NCBI RefSeq assembly: GCF_047675955.1
Contig: NC_132927.1
Span: forward strand, 65,949,702-66,013,701
Reading direction: 5' to 3'
DNA: 64,000 nucleotides
Origin: Chlorocebus sabaeus
Lineage: Eukaryota; Chordata; Mammalia; Primates; Cercopithecidae
Shown piece after piece: positions 11,005-22,589 of this stretch. The position numbers were made by a program, and so were the translations under genes. The notes under the pieces were generated by a model that ran no database searches, was not told the DNA's origin, and saw only the letters and a program-made list of their open reading frames with translations. Each line of letters opens with the position of its first letter. Positions within the stretch are counted from its first letter, which is position 1.

Positions 11005-11519
11005 AAGATTATTTGTACAGTTGCCTCTGGAGAGATAACTGCACAATTAGAAAACAGCGCCTTCCAAGGTAAACAATGCTGTGTTATGTTTACAGAGTCT
11101 ATCATTCTATTACTGGCTCCTACGTGAGGCATATTCTGGTTAATCACACGTTGACTAGTAGAAGAGTTTGCATTATAGTTCCAAGGATCGGTCTTAGGAT
11201 ACCTGATCTCTAACTGCCATAACCTGTCAATTCGCATTCCCTCTCTCCCTTCCTCCCTCCTTTCCTCTCTTTTCTCTCTCTCCCTTCCTTCTGACTCCTC
11301 TGCCTTCATATATTCACATAAATTTTTAAATGTATGTATATATACACATCCTCCATTCTTCAGTTAATTCTCATGACTTTCATAAATTAGTTTGTTAAAT
11401 GATACTTCTTCATGCTCTGATAATAGCTACCAAATCTTGCTTAACCTTTAATGATCTGTCATCAGATCCTGTTCATCAGAACACATTCAACTTTAAAAAA
11501 ATGTTCTTCAGACATTTTA
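11005..11519. other. Unique noncoding DNA with pyrimidine tract
   Basis: A CT-rich tract (CCTCTCTCCCTTCC and similar) spans 11236-11292. The minus frame over it is a low-complexity Glu/Arg run. Nothing else is recognised. Confidence 0.5.
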
Positions 11520-11627
11520 TTCATTCATTTATTCAGTATTTAAGTGTCATAGGTACTGTGACACAACAGTGAACAAAATAAATATGAATCATGACCTCAT
11601 AGCCTTGGGGGGAGAACAGTAAGTAAA

Positions 11628-11982
11628 TGATATGGTTTGGCTCTGTGTCCCCACCCAAATCCCATCTTGAATTGTACTCCCATAATTCCCATGTGTTGTG
11701 GGAAGGACCCTGTGGGAGGTCATTGAATCATGGGTGTGGTTTCCCCCATACTGTTCTCGTGGTAGTGAATAAGCCTCACAAGGTCTGATGGTTTTATCAG
11801 GGGTTTCCGCTTTTGCATCTCTCTCATTTTCTCTTGCCGCCACCATGTGAGAAGTGCCTTTCGCCTCCTGCCATGATTCTTAGGCCTCCCAAGCCATGTG
11901 GAATTGTAAGTCCAGTTAAACCTCTTTTTTCTTCCCAGTCTCGGGTATGTCTTTATCAGCAGTGTGGAAACAGACTAACACA
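11628..11982 (+). mobile_element. THE1 solo LTR (MaLR)
   Basis: 355-bp LTR from TGATATGGTTTGGCTCTGTG to ACAGACTAACACA, flanked by the 5-bp TSD GTAAA at 11623-11627 and 11983-11987. No internal THE1 sequence is present, so it is a solo LTR inserted in L2. Confidence 0.93.
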
Positions 11983-12353
11983 GTAAACAAGTAATCTCAC
12001 AAGTAAATACATAATTACCAAGTACCAGTGCCTGGAAAGAAAAGTCTTCCCTATGAGATTTTGAGTGGGGAATCTAATCTAAATGAAGAAAATATGAAAA
12101 ATTTCATCACGGACCCCAATTCTTCACCCTTCCCTGTATCCAAGCCCTATGCCAGGTGATATTGCAGCCCTTCCCACAAAAGGGGTAGTGTCCTTACCTT
12201 CTAACTCTGGCTTTGGCCTTTGGACTTGATTTGACCAGTAGAAGAAGGCAAAAGTGATGTTGTGCCAGTCTTGAGCCTAGCCCTCAACGGTCCAAGTGTA
12301 TTTATCCCAGCCTATTGTACTTCTGCCATTGCCATGAGAAGGACACGTCCAGG

Positions 12354-12776
12354 TGATAGGATTTGGATCTGTGTCCCCACCAAATCTCATGTCGAATTGT
12401 AATCTCCAGTGTTGGAAGTGGGGCCTGGTGGGAGGTGATCGGATTATGGTGGTGGATTTCTCATGAATGGTTTAGTACCATCCTCTTGGTACTGTCCTCT
12501 CAATCATGAGTAAATTTTTGTGAGATCTGGTCATTTAAAAGTGTGTGGCACCTCCCGCTTCTCTCTCTCTTGCTGCTCAGGTCATGTGACATGCCGGCTC
12601 CCCCGTCACCTTCCACCACGATTGAAGTTTCCTGTGGCCTCCCTAGAGGCCAAGCAGATACCAGTGTCATGCTTCCTGTACAGCCTGCAGAACTGTCAGC
12701 CAATTACACCTCTTTTCTTTATAAATTACCCAGTCTCAGGTGTTTCTTTACAGCAATGCAGGAATGACCTAATACA
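12354..12776 (+). mobile_element. MSTB-type LTR (MaLR)
   Basis: Runs from TGATAGGATTTGGATCTGTG through AGTGTTGGAAGTGGGGCCTGG to GACCTAATACA. Its probable TSD is CCAGG/CCAGA at 12349-12353 and 12777-12781 (one mismatch). The frames of 74-96 codons inside it are LTR sequence. Confidence 0.85.
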
Positions 12777-12867
12777 CCAGATTAGCCTGTTGGTTTCAGG
12801 GAGAGGATGAGAGACACATAGAACTGACCTGTCTCTGCTAATGTACTCTAGCCAATCCTGGGTTAAA

Positions 12868-12982
12868 GCGCCTGTAGCCCCATCTACCCTAGAGGCTGAG
12901 GTGGGAGGATAACTTGAGCCTAGGAGTTTAAGTCTAGCTTGGGCAATATAGTGGGACCTGTCTCAGAAAAAAAAAAAAAAAA
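12868..12982 (+). mobile_element. Partial Alu (AluJ-like) with A-tail
   Basis: GCGCCTGTAGCCCCATCTACC through GGGCAATATAGTGGGACCTGTCTC plus A16. Part of both arms is fused and much is deleted. Confidence 0.75.
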
Positions 12983-13480
12983 GGGCAGAGCCTCCAGCCA
13001 TTTCACAGGCACATGTGTGAAACAGGCTTAAATGCAAGAACTCCAGTAATGCATGTTTTGAGACACTGAGTTTTGGCATAGTTGGTTACACTGCAGTAGC
13101 TGACTGATACAGGATACCAAGGAGTTCTTCTGTGAGAAAGTGACATTTGGACAGAGATTTAAATGTTAAGTAGGCATTAGACAGATGAAGAATGCAGGGC
13201 AGTGTGTCCTGATGGAGGGAGAGGCATGTATGAAAGACTTCAGGCGAGAAAGAACTTGGTGCACTCAAGTGACTGGAAGAAACTGTGCTTTGGAGAAGGG
13301 AATGAGCTGAAGCCAGAGGGGGAGCAGGGCTGGATCATGCGTGGTTTCTCATATAGTCTTCTTAGAGATTTTAAGATTAAGTTTCAAAAATTGAACTCAG
13401 AAGAGAGTTATTTATGAGCAAAAGCATTAAAATCAAAGGACTGTTGTCTTCATTATTATTTATCTAGAACTGTGCTGTCC

Positions 13481-13762
13481 GACCGGGCTTGGTGGCTCAT
13501 GCCTGTAATCCCAGCACTTCCAGAGGCCGAGGCAGGCAGATCATGAGGTCTGGAGATCGAGACCATCCTGGCTAACACGGTAAAAACCCCAACTCTACTA
13601 AAAATACAAAACATTAGCCAGGTGTGGTGGCACGAGCCTGTAGTCCCAACTATTCAGGAGGCTGAGGCAGGAGAATCACTTGAACCCGGGAGGCAAAGAT
13701 CGTGGTGAGCCGAGACCGTACCACTGTACTCCAGCCTGGGCGACAGAGTAAGACTTTGTCTC

Positions 13763-13786
<24 letters not shown>
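13481..13786 (+). mobile_element. AluY, sense, with TSD in a hAT element
   Basis: AluY-type GGAGATCGAGACCATCCTGGCTAACACGG block. The 15-bp TSD AGAACTGTGCTGTCC lies at 13466-13480 and 13787-13801 and is itself the terminus of the hAT element that it split. Confidence 0.94.
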
Positions 13787-13793
<7 letters not shown>

Positions 13794-13850
13794 TGCTGTC
13801 CAGTCAATAGCCAATAGCCACTATGGCTACCTAAGCTTAAATTAGTTACA

Positions 13851-13883
<33 letters not shown>

Positions 13884-14400
13884 TGAGATGGAGTCTTACT
13901 CTGTCCCCCAGGCTGGAGTGCAGTGGATTCGTTAAAATTATTATAATTTTTTTTTTGATATTTTATTTTTTTGAGATGGAATATCACTCTGTTGCCCAGA
14001 CTGGAGTGCAGTGGCACCATCTCGGCTCACTGCAACCTCCACCTGCCGGGTTCAAGCAATTCTCCTGCCTCAGCCTCCCACGTAGCTGGGATTACAGGTG
14101 CCCACACCATACCCAGCTAACTTTTGTATTTTTAGTAGAGATAGGGTTTCACCATGTTGGCCACGCTGGTCTTGAACTCCTGACCTCAGGTGACCCGCCT
14201 GCTTTGGGTTCCCAAAGTGCTGGGATTAAGGGTGTGAGCCACCGTGCCCGGCAATTACAATTAAATAAGATTAAAAGTTCAGTTGCTCGCTTACACTAGC
14301 CTCATTTCAAATGCTCAGTAACCCCATGTGGCTAGTGGCTACCATATTGGCAAAGCAAATATAGAACATTTTCATTATCACAGAAAGTTTTGTTGGAGAG
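13787..14400 (-). mobile_element. hAT (MER3-like) element split by a compound Alu
   Basis: One end reads CTGTGCTGTCCAGTCAATAGCC (13791-13812). The other reads CATGTGGCTAGTGGCTACCATATTGG (14325-14350) and ends near AAAGTTTTGTTGG. The Alu-derived block at 13849-14252 sits between them. Confidence 0.7.
13849..14252 (-). mobile_element. Compound antisense Alu with duplicated 3' end and (ATT)n
   Basis: A near-complete antisense AluS (13968-14252) is preceded by an AT-rich spacer and by a second 45-bp copy of the Alu 3' end (13883-13927), then by a (TTA)n run (13852-13882). The whole block is bounded by TTACAATTA at 13845-13853 and an equivalent at 14255-14263. Confidence 0.75.
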
Positions 14401-14402
14401 GG

Positions 14403-14971
14403 CATTCGTTTCTTATTGCTGCAGCATGAATTACTACAAAGTTAGCAGATTAAAGCAACATAAATGTATTATCTCGTAGTTTCCATAGGTCAGGAATCTG
14501 GGTACAGATTAGCGAGGCCCTCTACTCAGAGTCTCACCAGGTTGAAAGCAAGGTGTGAACTGAGATCTCCACTGAGGCCGGGGGTCCTCTTCCAATCTCA
14601 GCAGTTGTTGGTAGAATTCATTTCCTTGCATCTGTGTGGTCAAGCGACAGCTTAATGCTCCCAGAGGCCACTCTCAGGTCCTCACCATGAGACCTCCTCT
14701 TCTCACAACATGAAAGCTTGCTTCTTTCTTCCAGACGCCAGCAGCATATATTCTCTCTGACCTTCAGTTTCTTTTAAAGGGCTTACTTGATTCCACCAGG
14801 CCCACCCAGGATAGAGCTCCCTTTTAATTAACTCCAAGTCAACTGGTGAGTAGCCTAGTCAAGGGAGGGACATCTCACCCCATTCCCTGATCGTGCCACA
14901 CTCAAGGGGAGGGGTATATCCACCAGGGGGGCAGGGAATCTTGGGGGCCATCTAACATTCTGCTTACCATA
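14403..14971 (-). mobile_element. MLT1-like LTR, antisense
   Basis: Starts with GTTTCTTATTGCTGCAGCATGAATTACTAC and AAAGCAACATAAATGTATTATCTC and ends with GCCATCTAACATTCTGCTTACCA, as an inverted MLT1 LTR does. The subfamily is uncertain. Confidence 0.65.
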
Positions 14972-16862
14972 GACATCAGTGATCTAGAAAGTAGAGAAAG
15001 GTTAACTAAACGAATCAATGGGGAAGGCAAGTAGTAGGAGAATTTAGAATGATTAGTACAGGCTTAGAGTACGGGGGTAATTGCCATTCAAATAATCTCT
15101 ACATGACTGAGGTCTGTAACAGCATTCTTGTAATTGAAGGCTAGCCTCAGCTAAGTTGGAGGTTTATCTACAGTACTTTCACTCTTAAAGCAGCTGTAAC
15201 CAGTACCCTGCATGCTGCCATGGGAGCATAAACAGGACCCCTAAAAGCAAACACAGATAGAAATTACCTTCAGGGCTGACATGCCTACGTTCTATTTCCT
15301 TGCTGTTACTAACCTCCTGGAGTTTCTGACGTTATACTAGTCTTGATCTCCAAAACCCAATTGCTGCTTCTCAGATTAACTGATTTACTGACTTGACACA
15401 CCCTGGCTTTGGCCTGAACTCCCTGGCTTCCAGACCCTTGGCCCTCCTGACTGCAAACAACTGTGGAGCTTCCACCCTTGGCCAGATACTCCTGGGCATA
15501 ATCCTCATGCCTCACAATCCCTGTTTGGCTGCCCCTGTGACTTGGGATTCAGGGAAGGAGAGAGTCTGAAGCACTGATTTTCAGGGGGAGGTGAACTGGT
15601 AAAAAAAAATATCATTTATACCATTAGACTTAGTTTTCCTGAATGTAAACTTCAACCCCTGATTATAAGGACTCTGTAAGGCTAATTATTAATTTTAAAG
15701 AAGTGCTAATTAGAAATCATGCAATGAAGATATTTATCATTTTGATAAATTATCAAAATGTAATTTTATAATTACATAATTTTTAATGTAATTTTATAAC
15801 TACATAAAAGTTATGTAGTTATATCTACATAATTTACAATTTTACAAAGAAACTCTTCATTAAGTGGCATTATTTTATGGCATTCATGGCATTATTTTAA
15901 GAAATTCTATTTCAAAGTTATACCTGATTCTGAAATGGCCTCTATAGTAGCACCTTCTCTTTTTTAAAAAAAATGGTTCTTTCTCACAAGTGAAGAATAA
16001 GTGTTTGCATTCTAACTATAATCAGTATTTCAACCGAGTGGAGATATTTTAGTGCCTTCGGTGGGCATTTATCTTCTTGCCATCAGCACAATAGAACAAA
16101 AATGTACCCATATTAGCATTAATAATAAAACCAAGTCCATTATGCAGACTTCCTTGTCAGTTAAATTTGTTGCAGCCACAGTTTTGGATTCAGTTTCATC
16201 CATTTGGAAGTACTTTTGCTGTCAAGCAAATTTTTGTTTTATCATTTTAATTTTGGAGGTTTTTTTGCTCTCCTGTGTCTGAGTCACCTTTTTGGAGGTT
16301 GGAAAATGGTTCTTCCCCACTGATATAGGAAGGAATTGATTTGGCAAACTTAGATATTTTCCCTGCGATGTGAATAGAGTTAATTTTAACAGAGCTGTTT
16401 CATTTTAACAGCCTCAACTTGCACAGTGTGTGTCATGCCAAACAGCTTTGTGTATCATCATCGACTGATGTCAGCACAGTTCTAGAAATAGTATTTGATA
16501 GTTAACAGCTGCCACAGAGCCAGAAGGGGAACACGAGACATTGTGTTTCAGGAGGGTTCACAAAAACTCGTGGCTATTGTGTTTATTTATTTATTTAATT
16601 TCTTGACAACGAAAGAAGAGCTTAAAATACCAAGTGTAGGCTTTAAAAAAAAAAGACTAATGTTCCTCAGTAGGTCAAGCGACTCCTAGAACCTTGATAT
16701 CATAGGCAATATAAATATTGTGTTCTGAACTAAATATTTGACTAATTTAATATAGCTTTTACTCATTTTACGATCATGTATTTGGTCAACAGGTATAGAG
16801 CAAAGGTTTGCCTTTAGACCAAAAGAGATGGTGAAACCATGTCTTGTTTGTTTGTTTGTTTT
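14972..16862. other. Unique AT-rich noncoding DNA
   Basis: Nearly 1.9 kb without a recognised repeat. It contains the palindrome cluster at 15739-15822. The short frames at 15309-15515, 16052-16282 and 16495-16689 have no recognisable motif. Confidence 0.45.
15739..15822. repeat. AT-rich inverted and direct repeat cluster
   Basis: Two near-perfect hairpins are visible. ATTTTGATAA at 15739-15748 pairs with TTATCAAAAT at 15750-15759. ATAACTACATAA at 15796-15807 pairs with TTATGTAGTTAT at 15811-15822. AATGTAATTTTATAA also occurs twice in direct orientation (from 15757 and from 15785). Confidence 0.9.
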
Positions 16863-17142
16863 TTTGAGACAAAGTCTCTCTCTGTCGCCCAGGCTGGAGT
16901 GCAGTAGCGTGATCTCGGCTCACTGCAACCTCCGCCCCCCCAGTGCAATTCTTGTGCCTCAGCCTCCTGAGTAGCTGGGATTACAGACATGCACCACCAC
17001 CCCTGGCTAATTTTTGTATTTTTAGTAGAGACGGGATTTCGCCATGTTGGCCAGGCTGATCTTGAACTCCTGACCTCAAGTGATCCTCCTGCCTTGGCCT
17101 CCCAAAGTGGTGGGGTTATAGGCATGAGCCACCATGCCTGGC
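16863..17142 (-). mobile_element. AluS, antisense
   Basis: Full-length except for a small deletion beside the CCGCCCCCCCAGTGC stretch (the usual GGGTTCAAGC is lost). The tail is a (TTTG)n run at 16845-16862. Confidence 0.92.
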
Positions 17143-17149
17143 CATTTTT

Positions 17150-17440
17150 TTTTGTTTTGTTTGTTTGAGACAAGTCTCACTCTGCGGCCCAGGCTAGAGT
17201 GCAGTGGCACATCACGGCTCATTGCAGCCTCAACCTCTCTGGCTCAAGGGATCCTCCCATCTCAGCCTCCTGAGTAGCTGAGACCACAGGCCGGCACCAC
17301 CATGCCTGGCTAATTATTTTTATTTTTTGGTAGAGATGAGGTCTCACTATGTTGCCCAGGCTGGCCTTGAACTGAAGAGATCCCACCACCTTGGCCTCCC
17401 AAAGTGCTGAAATTATAGGCATGAGCCACCACACCCAGCA
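17150..17440 (-). mobile_element. AluJ, antisense
   Basis: Older Alu with GCAGCCTCAACCTCTCTGGCTCAAGGGATCC. It is placed head to tail with the preceding Alu and has a TTTG-rich tail. Confidence 0.9.
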
Positions 17441-17650
17441 AAAACTTTTCTTTAAAAAGCCAGATCGTAAATATTGTAGGCTTTGTGGGCCATTTACAAT
17501 CTCCATTGCAATTATTCAGTTCTGCTGTGGCAGGACTAAAATAGCCATAGACAATATGTAAATACATGGATGTAGCTGTGTTCCAATAAAACTTTATTTA
17601 CAAAACAGGTGGTGGGCCAGATTTGGCCATGGGCCATAGTTTCCCCACTG
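17441..17650 (+). mobile_element. hAT DNA transposon fragment
   Basis: Order: AAACTTTTCTTTAAAAAGCCAGATCGTAAAT, TAGGCTTTGTGGGCC, ATAGCCATAGACAATATGTAAAT, GTGTTCCAATAAAACTTTATTTACAAA, GGGCCAGATTTGGCC. Same family as 3322-3510. The exact name is not certain. Confidence 0.8.
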
Positions 17651-18680
17651 TTGCTTTGGATCATAAGTGGCAGATGCCACATATTTCCATGTAGCATGTC
17701 ATAAAGGTGAAAGGTACTGACATACTCTTAGAAGCTTGTGAATCAAGTTCCACGTGTGCTCCCCGCGGAAACGCAGGCAGCCCTTTAATGGCCACAGAGG
17801 GACACTTAATTATATACATATATGTGCTGTACAGCCACTCTAATAATGGTATGAGAGTAACTGAGCGATAGATAAGCTTTTATGAACTGAGAGGATAAAG
17901 ATCATGATCTCTGGTGTACAATGAACCTGATTTTTCTTCCCTTTCTTATTTTATTTAAGTTAATATCACCCTTAAAGTTTGAATTATCCTGCAAGAATGC
18001 AGGTTCATTAACTCCCGTTCAGCTTGTGCATCATCTTAATGGGACATATTTTGTAATGATGTGAATCACAAAACTGTCCTGGGCTCCGGAGGGCCTAAAT
18101 GTTTCATTGAAGTCATTACAAGCATTTCATACTAGGAAGGAAAGAGATTTTATTATTTAAAGATAACTTGCACAGAGAGAAAAAATAATAATAATAATAA
18201 TAATCCTAGAAAGAAAAGTTGAAGTGTAGCCTGAAAAATAAAAAATTTTAAAAATCAAAGAACATGCTGGTTGTAAAATGCGATTGAGACAGCCTTTCTC
18301 TGGCCACTCCGTGCCCACTCTCAACCATGAATTTATTACCATGAAAAGTACCAATCTGATGGTATACAAAGGTAGGGGGACAAATGTAAGAACAACGCCC
18401 TACATTTTTTGCATTCGTGTATCACACTTGATACATTTGCCTTTAAGATGCCATTTTAACTCCTGGCATCTCAAAGGCAAAGTGATAGCCTCACACCCGG
18501 GAATGCTTGCTTAAGTAGGATCCCATCCACTGGCAACTTCCTAAAAGGTGATCACTTTTTCCAAACATGCCTCTTGCCCTATGCTACATTTTCTTTTAAC
18601 TGTCTTTTTTTTTTTTTTTTTTTAATTTTGTTGTTTTACAATGATTATTTGTTTGACATCTTTCCTTCTCTTAATGTTCC
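17651..18680. other. Unique noncoding DNA
   Basis: No repeat is recognised except a (TAA)n run at 18181-18204 and a T22 run near 18602-18623. Composition and lack of repeats are compatible with conserved noncoding sequence around 17760-18130. Confidence 0.4.
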
Positions 18681-19163
18681 TGCTGGGGCTCAGAAATCGA
18701 TACCCTAAAATATGGTGGTCTGATATACTGAACTGAAGAAGCCTCAAGGTCTCTCTGATCTTCTCCACCCCACTGTCTCTCCCAAAACCTTTATCTGCCT
18801 AAGATCCAGACCCACGAAAAGGAACCATTGTTCCTTCTTCTCCTCCCTGTAAGACCAAGAAGGTAACCACACCTGAACAGACCCTTTCACAAGAAAATGA
18901 ACAAGTTAATCTCTGTTCCCTGATCAATCTTCCTAGTAATCCCCTCAACAGAGTTCCTCTTCACTCCCTTCCCATAACCTGTCTAGCCAGGATGGCATAT
19001 AAGCTTCCAAACCCCATTGTGGCGTGGATAGTCACTGCATGGCTCTCTGTGTGGATGTGCTAAATAAATTGTATGCCTTTTCTCCCATTAAACTGCCTTT
19101 TGTGAGTTGATTTTTCAAGCGAACCTTCAGAGGGCAAAGAGGAAGCTCTCCTTTGACCCTACA
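18681..19163 (+). mobile_element. Solo LTR of ERV1 type
   Basis: Starts TGCTGGGGCTCAGAAATCG and ends CTTTGACCCTACA, giving the TG...CA ends of an LTR. It has a TATA-like CATATAAGC near 18995, AATAAA near 19063, and the CAAGCGAACCTTCAGAGGGCAAAGAGG block near its 3' end. No internal provirus is seen next to it. The family is not resolved. Confidence 0.65.
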
Positions 19164-19869
19164 TTGCTGTAATCTCTTGATTGTCTTGTCTGTCCTTGTT
19201 TCTCCTATTCGTTACTTTCTGGAGATGGAAAAGTCATCCATTTGTCTAATGGAGTTCGGAATGATTTTAATACCGTAGCCTCTCTTTTTAGGTTGGTCTG
19301 TTACTGCCTTCAGTAACTACGCCGCGTAACACCATAGTGTTGCATCATGCTAAATGTTATAATGCCATCTTTTTCTTTAAGGGGTTATTCTCATAGCAAT
19401 TTAAGTTGAATAAGTAAATCATTGTACTCTTAAGTTATTCCTATCGGTGTGCATAATTTATAAAAACTAGGCCTGCTATTGCGTTATTCATTTTCCTAAT
19501 TGGGTTAGGTCCATCTGTAGATCTCTTTGGCTCTCAGTTATCTGGTTTACCCTCACACCATCATGAATAAACATCACTGGTCTCAATATTGATTGCTAGA
19601 ATATCTCAGCCCTAACTTCATCATCGCACTCTTTAAATGGCATGGAAGTATTTTTGTGGGCACTCTTTTCTCTCCCAAACCCCCCATTTCATCCTCTGGA
19701 ATCCCTATAAAATGCTAAGTAAATTTCCTAACATATTCCATCCTTTACCAAATGTTCCCCCTGCTTCCTAATTATAACTGAAGCCTGCTCTCCCTTGAGG
19801 ATGTGCAGGGAGCTGGAGTTGGGGTGAGGGCAAGAAGAGCTCCATATTATCTTCTAATTGCGCGGCTGC
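19164..19869. other. Unique noncoding DNA
   Basis: No repeat or coding signal is recognised. Confidence 0.45.
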
Positions 19870-19878
19870 CAAACCATC

Positions 19879-20174
19879 TTTTTTTTTTTTTCGATACGGA
19901 GTCTTGCTCTGTCACCCAGGCTGAAGTACAGTGGCATGATCTCGGCTCACTGCCACCTCCACCTCCCGGGTTCAAGTGATTCTTCTGCCTCAGCCTCCCG
20001 AGTAGCTGGGATTACAGGTGCCTGCCACAGTGCCCAGCTAATTTTTTTGTATTTTTAGAGGAGACGGGGTTTCACTATGTTGGCCAGGATGGTCTTGAAC
20101 TCCTGACCTTGTGATCCACCCGCCTCAGCCTCCCAAAGTCCTGGGATTACAGGTGTGAGCCACCACGCCCAGTC
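19879..20174 (-). mobile_element. AluS, antisense, with near TSD
   Basis: Full-length. TSD CAAACCATC at 19870-19878 and CAAATCATC at 20174-20182. Confidence 0.93.
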
Positions 20175-20320
20175 AAATCATCATTTTTTACCTTCACATG
20201 AACGTCTCTTTCTCTTCAGCCTCACACCATCTAACTCTGCAGCATCTTATAGCTGCTCATGGTGTCATCTGCTGGGACAGACACTAACACGGTAGAAGTA
20301 CTTCATAAATAGCCAAAGAA

Positions 20321-20607
20321 TCACGCCTGGAATCCCAGCACTTTGGGAGGCCAAGGCAGGCAGATCACGAGGTCAGGAGTTTGAGGCCAGCCTGACCAAC
20401 ATGGAGAAACACGGTTGCTACCAAAAATACAAAATTAGCCGGGCGTGGTGGTGGGTGCCTATAATCCCAACTACTCTGGAGGCTGAGGCAGGAGAATTGC
20501 TTGAACCCAGGAGGCAGAGGTTGCAGTGAGCCAGGATCGTGCCACTGCACTCCAGCCTGGGCAACAAGAGTGAAACTCCATCTCAAAAAATAAATAAATA
20601 AATAGTC
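20321..20607 (+). mobile_element. AluS, sense, 5'-truncated by about 15 bp
   Basis: Begins at ATCACGCCTGGAATCCC and ends in (AAAT)n. AATAGCCAAAGAAT before it and AATAGTCAAGGAATT after it form a diverged TSD. Confidence 0.92.
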
Positions 20608-21700
20608 AAGGAATTCATGAAACAATGCATATAATTCCTGCTCATTTTCTGTATTCATCAAAAATGGCTCAGCCTTCCCCTTTCTGACAGGTCCCTGAGT
20701 CATTTCCAGGGTCTTTGAACTTGTTTAAATCCTTGCCTCACTCTTCTTTTCACACCTCTATTCCAGTGGCTGTTGCCTTCTCATTCATGAGTGTACCAAG
20801 TTCCACGTCATCTATAGCGCTATACTCACTCAAAAATCTTAAAATTCTTGAAGTTCATTCCCAATCAGTCTCTGACTATCTTTACTCTTCTGCCTATTAA
20901 ACTATCTATCTCAGTGTTTCTCTGAATTTTGATATCCACAAACAACTTTATGGCTATTTAGAACATGTGGATTTTCCATTGTAGATAAATTGGCTTTTAA
21001 AAGATTATTGAAATTGAGTTCCTTTGCTCCATTGAGGCAGAAATTGGCAGACAGGGGATTTATTTGAGGAGTGCGTTTGAGATTAACATCTGTAGGGGGA
21101 AGGGAAAGAAGGTTGGTTGGGAAGAGGGAGAATTAAGCTGTAGTGTAGTCACTGCAAGGCCTCAGTCCCACAGGGAGCTCCTTCAGCATTGGTCTGAACT
21201 GGGGCATTGGGATTGAGCCTCCATACAATGGCAACTGGCCATTGGCTGCAGGCTCTCCTGGAAAGGGGGTATGTCCTTGGACAAGAAAGCTTTCTTCAGC
21301 CTAGGCTATTCCCAAAGAGGATTGACAGCTGAGAGCTCTCAGCCTACAACCTTCCCAGCATGTAGGGCAAAGATCTCTTAAAGCCGGGAATCTGGGCTAT
21401 GTAGCCCAACATCAACAGTGGACACTCACTCAGGTTCAGGAGGCACATTGTTCATCATCTACTGTGCTCTGTGGATACAGCAGGGCTGGGTCAGCCTTTA
21501 GACTTTCATCTGACTAGCCCAGCCTTTTCCTTGTTGTGATTATAGGTCGTCATCCATTAATATTGAGTGCAAGTATTTGCCAGTCTACATCAGGGCTCAT
21601 GGAGTGCCTTATCTGCGCAAATACAAGACAATTATGTACATAAGAGTAGCTCTATGGAAAAATACAAAAGCCTTTTGGACAATTTGAATATATATGCATA
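20608..21700. other. Unique noncoding DNA
   Basis: About 1.1 kb with no repeat recognised. GC content rises around 21160-21500, but CpG is rare and no coding frame stands out. Confidence 0.45.
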
Positions 21701-22061
21701 TGATATGGTTTGGCTCTGTGTCCCCACCCAAATCTCATCTTGTAAGTCCCATAATTCCCACATATGTGGGAGGGGCCCAGTGAAGATAATTGAATCATGG
21801 GGGCGGGTCTTTCCTGTGCTGTTCTCCTGATAGTGAATGAGTCTCATGAGATCTGATGGTTTTAAAAACAGGAGTTTCCCTGCACAAACTCTCTTTGCCT
21901 GCTGCATCCATGTAAGATGTGACTTGCTCCTCCTTGCCTTCCACCGTGATTGTGAGGCCGCCTCAGCCATGTGGAACTGTAAGTCCATTAAACCTCTTTC
22001 TTTTGTAAATTGTTCAGTCTCAGGTATGTCTTCATCAGCAGCATGAAAATTGACTAATACA
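21701..22061 (+). mobile_element. THE1 solo LTR (MaLR)
   Basis: 361-bp LTR from TGATATGGTTTGGC to TGACTAATACA with 5-bp TSD GCATA at 21696-21700 and 22062-22066. The small frames in it are LTR sequence. Confidence 0.93.
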
Positions 22062-22074
22062 GCATATGTGTATA

Positions 22075-22076
<2 letters not shown>

Positions 22077-22110
<34 letters not shown>
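22077..22110. repeat. (TG)n microsatellite
   Basis: About 16 TG units between the THE1 LTR and the next Alu. Confidence 0.95.
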
Positions 22111-22111
<1 letters not shown>

Positions 22112-22112
22112 T

Positions 22113-22400
22113 TAGAGATGGGGTCTCATTCTACTGCTCGGGCTAGAGTGCAATGGTGTGATCATGGCTCACTGCAGCCTCAACCTCCTGGACTCAAGTG
22201 ATCTTCCCACCTCAACCTCCTGAGTAGGTGGGACCACCGGTATACACCACCACATCTAGCTAATTTTTTTTTTTTTTTTTGGTAGACACAGGGTCTAGAT
22301 GTGTTGCCCAAGATGGTCTCGAACTCCTGGGCTCAAGCAGTCCTCCTGCCCCTGGCTCCCAACATGCTGAGATTACACACATGAGCTACCATGTCTGGCC
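22113..22400 (-). mobile_element. AluJ, antisense
   Basis: Old Alu with GCAGCCTCAACCTCCTGGACTCAAGTGATC. Its head abuts a (TA)n run at 22401-22422 and its tail abuts a (TG)n run. Confidence 0.9.
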
Positions 22401-22422
22401 TATATATATATATATATATATA
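22401..22422. repeat. (TA)n microsatellite
   Basis: Eleven TA units immediately after the AluJ. Confidence 0.95.
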
Positions 22423-22589
22423 TGAGAATGTAGATCAAAAAGCCATATGTCTACTTATAATATTTACTTAGTCATATAATGTTATGATATTTAAAACCTC
22501 ATGTTATAAACTCAGATTTCATGCAACAATTTTATTGTTTTCATATGCTTTATCATATGTCATTATTAGAGTCACTTTATAAGCTTTCT

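Larger units (their letters stand above)
12110..13111 (+). mobile_element. MLT1-type LTR, interrupted
   Basis: The left part (12110-12353) has TCCTTACCTTCTAACTCTGGC and AAAGTGATGTTGTGCCAGT. The right part (12777-13111) ends in GACACTGAGTTTTGG...GTAGCTGACTGATACA. An MSTB LTR and an Alu fragment sit between and within these parts. The subfamily is not resolved. Confidence 0.65.
11520..13400 (-). mobile_element. L2, antisense, split by later LTR insertions
   Basis: Antisense L2 is recognisable at 11520-11627 (TTCATTTATTCAGTATTTAAG), resumes at about 11983-12105, and continues at 13112-13400 (GACATTTGGACAGAGATTTAAA). The gaps are filled by a THE1 LTR and by an MLT1 LTR that itself holds an MSTB LTR and an Alu piece. 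Confidence 0.65.

Noticed and set aside
11884..11902. Possible PRDM9 hotspot motif in a THE1 LTR
   Set aside because: The sequence reads CCTCCCAAGCCATG, not the CCTCCCTNNCCAC form. None of the nine MaLR LTRs read here has the hotspot version.
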